Shown in pieces: positions 21,754 to 23,250 of a stretch of 23,250 bases of DNA. The stretch is from NCBI GenBank assembly GCA_964347025.1, contig CAYFWU010000015.1, positions 1 to 23,250 of the forward strand, written 5' to 3'. Within the stretch, counting starts at the first letter, position 1; the number at the start of each line of letters is the position of its first letter. The translations under genes and the position numbers were made by a program. Below the pieces are notes generated by a model. That model was not told where the DNA came from. It saw only the letters and a program-made list of their open reading frames with translations, and searched no databases. This DNA comes from CS3-C152 sp964347025. GTDB lineage: Archaea; Aenigmatarchaeota; Aenigmatarchaeia; QMZP01; QMZT01.

Positions 21754-23043
21754 TCACCAGCAAATGCCCTCGAAATCCTTCACCCTGTTCCTGTCAAGAA
21801 CCTTTCTCCCCTCGATTATCACTTTCTTTCGCATGGTCTTGAAATCCTTGTCCGTGAGGTTTCTGAATTCTTTCCATTCCGTGACGATCAGGCAGGCGTC
21901 ACTCCCTTTTATCGCGTCCTTCGGGGTCTCTGCGTATCTGATGTCGGGAAAGAATTTCCTTACGTTTTCCTTCGCTTTCGGGTCGTAAACCCTGATCTTC
22001 GCTCCCTTATCAATAAGCTTGGAGAGAATTTCTATCGAAGACGCTCCTCTTACGTCGTCCGTGCCGGGTTTGAAGGACAGACCTAGAACGCATATCTCCT
22101 TTCCCTTCAGATCCCCTGTTTTGCTTTCGAGGAGATCTACCATCCCGATCTTCTGCCTCTTGTTCACTTCCTGAACTTCCTCGAGAAGTTTCGGATCGTA
22201 CTCGAGATCCCTCGCCTTGTGGATGAGGGCATCGACATCCTTCGGGAAACACGATCCTCCGTATCCGCAGCCGGCGGAAAGGAATTTCTCGGAGATCCTC
22301 GAGTCCATCCCCACTCCTTTCATAACGTCATAAACATCTATCCCCAGACGTTTGCATATGTTACCGATTTCGTTTGAAAAAGAGATTTTGGTCGCGAGAA
22401 ACGCGTTGCTCGCATACTTGATCATCTCAGCTGTTTTGAGATCCGTCCGGAGTATATGGGCACTGAAGTTCGAATAGAGCTTTTCAAGAATATTTCCGGA
22501 CTTCTTGTCCAGCGATCCTATGACGATCCTGTCCGGAGTCAGGAAATCCTCCATCGCCTTCCCCTCCCTGAGGAATTCAGGATTCACACAGACGCCAAAA
22601 TCTTTTCCCGCCTTTTTTCCTGAATATCTTTCAAGCGTTGGAATGACGAGGGTCTCAGTGGTTTCAGGCAGGACCGTCGATTTCACAACTATGAGCTTGT
22701 ATCCCTTATTCGCCAGAGACCTTCCGATCTCCTTAGAAACATCCTCAATGTATTTCAGATCGATTGAACCGTCCTTCTTCGGGGGAGTCCCGACAGATAC
22801 GAAAATTACATCGCTCTTCCTTATCGCCTCGTGCAGGTTGTCTGTCGCTCTCAGCTTCCCTTCCTCGAGAACCTTTTCAAGGTGTTCGCCCAGCAGGGGT
22901 TCGTATATGGGTGAAATCCCTTCGTTAACCTGTTCAACCTTCTTTTTATCGATGTCCACGCAGAAGACCTCGTTTCCTTTGGAGGCGAATCCAACGCCAG
23001 TTGAAAGCCCTACGTATCCTGTCCCTATAACAGCTATTTTCAT
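21754..23043 (-). CDS. ugd: UDP-glucose 6-dehydrogenase (UDP-sugar dehydrogenase family)
   Basis: The 429-residue enzyme oxidises UDP-glucose to UDP-glucuronate in two NAD+-dependent steps. It has GTGYVG at the N-terminus for NAD binding, the VKSTVLPETT stretch, the substrate segment PEFLREGKAMEDF, a conserved Lys in EMIKYASNAFLATKISFSNE, and the catalytic Cys in GCGYGGSCFPKD. A second Rossmann-like domain (ICVLGLSFKPGTDDVRGA) binds the sugar nucleotide. UDP-N-acetylmannosamine or GDP-mannose dehydrogenase cannot be fully excluded, but the motifs favour Ugd. The start at 23043 is chosen because GTGAT lies 4 nt upstream. GTG 23052 and ATG 23049 open the same frame but overlap that site. In Haloferax the homologue AglM supplies the N-glycan of surface proteins, which fits the sequon-rich operon just downstream. 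Confidence 0.92.
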   Translation of the reverse strand: MKIAVIGTGYVGLSTGVGFASKGNEVFCVDIDKKKVEQVNEGISPIYEPLLGEHLEKVLEEGKLRATDNLHEAIRKSDVIFVSVGTPPKKDGSIDLKYIEDVSKEIGRSLANKGYKLIVVKSTVLPETTETLVIPTLERYSGKKAGKDFGVCVNPEFLREGKAMEDFLTPDRIVIGSLDKKSGNILEKLYSNFSAHILRTDLKTAEMIKYASNAFLATKISFSNEIGNICKRLGIDVYDVMKGVGMDSRISEKFLSAGCGYGGSCFPKDVDALIHKARDLEYDPKLLEEVQEVNKRQKIGMVDLLESKTGDLKGKEICVLGLSFKPGTDDVRGASSIEILSKLIDKGAKIRVYDPKAKENVRKFFPDIRYAETPKDAIKGSDACLIVTEWKEFRNLTDKDFKTMRKKVIIEGRKVLDRNRVKDFEGICW

Positions 23044-23052
23044 ACGCATCAC

Positions 23053-23176
23053 ATCTGTTTATTTCGGAAGTTATATTTAAAAATGCTTCTTTCGGTCCTT
23101 CCCCTTTAACCGAAGTTAATAGATAAGTATTTAAATCATCTTCGTAATAGTTATCCCTATATAACAGTGTGATAAT
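23053..23176. promoter_or_regulatory. Divergent promoter region between ugd and the gene at 23177
   Basis: TTATATTTAAAAA at 23071-23083 can serve ugd on the minus strand with a leader of about 9 nt. TATTTAAAT at 23128-23136 can serve the plus-strand gene with a leader of about 19 nt that includes GTGAT. No operator is evident. Confidence 0.4.
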
Positions 23177-23250
23177 ATGTTGGGTTTAGGAAAAGACAAG
23201 ACCATTCAGGAAGGCTTATACGCACTCTCGATAGCTATAGTGATTGCAAG
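23177..23250 (+). CDS. N-terminal fragment of a probable membrane protein (runs off the right edge)
   Basis: ATG 23177 opens a frame that reads MLGLGKDKTIQEGLYALS and then enters a hydrophobic stretch (IAIVIA) cut by the window end after 24 full codons. GTGAT at 23169-23173 is a likely ribosome-binding site, and a TATA-like box lies about 45 nt upstream. A cytoplasmic basic start followed by a membrane helix is suggested. The family cannot be recognised from so little. Confidence 0.5.
   Translation, partial: MLGLGKDKTIQEGLYALSIAIVIA

Noticed and set aside
22505..23080. 191-residue plus-strand frame opposite ugd
   Set aside because: It is the antisense of conserved ugd codons and has no domain.

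Overview
The window looks like a piece of an archaeal chromosome from an uncultivated lineage. The evidence is an archaeal-type AspRS and AsnRS, an Lrp/AsnC regulator, a class III signal-peptide pilin operon, ribosome-binding sites of the GGTGAT type, and TATA-like boxes about 23-28 nt upstream of many start codons, as expected for leaderless archaeal transcripts. A run of ten N at 429-438 shows that this is a scaffolded, probably metagenomic, assembly. I cannot place it in a phylum from these genes. I see no tRNA, rRNA, CRISPR array, insertion sequence or integrase, and no gene-free stretch longer than 300 bases.

Layout. Positions 1-72 (minus) hold the first codons of an SMC-like chromosome protein. 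Positions 139-1086 hold two genes broken by the assembly gap: a PIN-domain nuclease without its 3' end and a HAD phosphatase without its first codons. Next come a membrane pyrophosphatase (1124-3085) and a convergent lipoprotein (3078-3722, minus). A metabolic block follows. It has mtnA (3783-4772), a zinc-ribbon protein (minus), a Glu/Lys-rich protein, then a tight four-gene operon at 5534-7880: a small four-cysteine protein, an LsrF-family aldolase/thiolase, a small membrane protein and a zinc alcohol dehydrogenase. After it come a YkgJ-like metal-cluster protein (7917-8603), a membrane spermidine-synthase-like gene broken by an in-frame TGA (8674-10161) and a coiled-coil protein (10219-11529).

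The middle is an information-processing block: aspS (minus), a radical SAM protein (minus), an Lrp/AsnC regulator (minus) divergent from asnS, a small secreted or membrane-anchored protein, rnhB (minus) and a 514-residue coiled-coil protein with internal repeats (minus). The right end, all minus, is a five-gene operon of pilin-like proteins (21713 down to 18908) preceded by UDP-glucose dehydrogenase (ugd). A new membrane protein starts at 23177 (plus) and runs off the window.

How the genes may fit together. The five pilin-like proteins carry 27 N-glycosylation sequons in total and lie just downstream of ugd, whose UDP-glucuronate product feeds N-glycans in some archaea. MtnA, an LsrF-type aldolase and an alcohol dehydrogenase could form a salvage route for 5'-deoxy sugars, like the known DHAP shunt. 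Both functional links are inference. The strongest oddities are a probable CTG start codon in the fourth pilin gene, the in-frame TGA, a 12-bp tandem duplication in the PIN gene, and the false PIN-HAD fusion across the gap.
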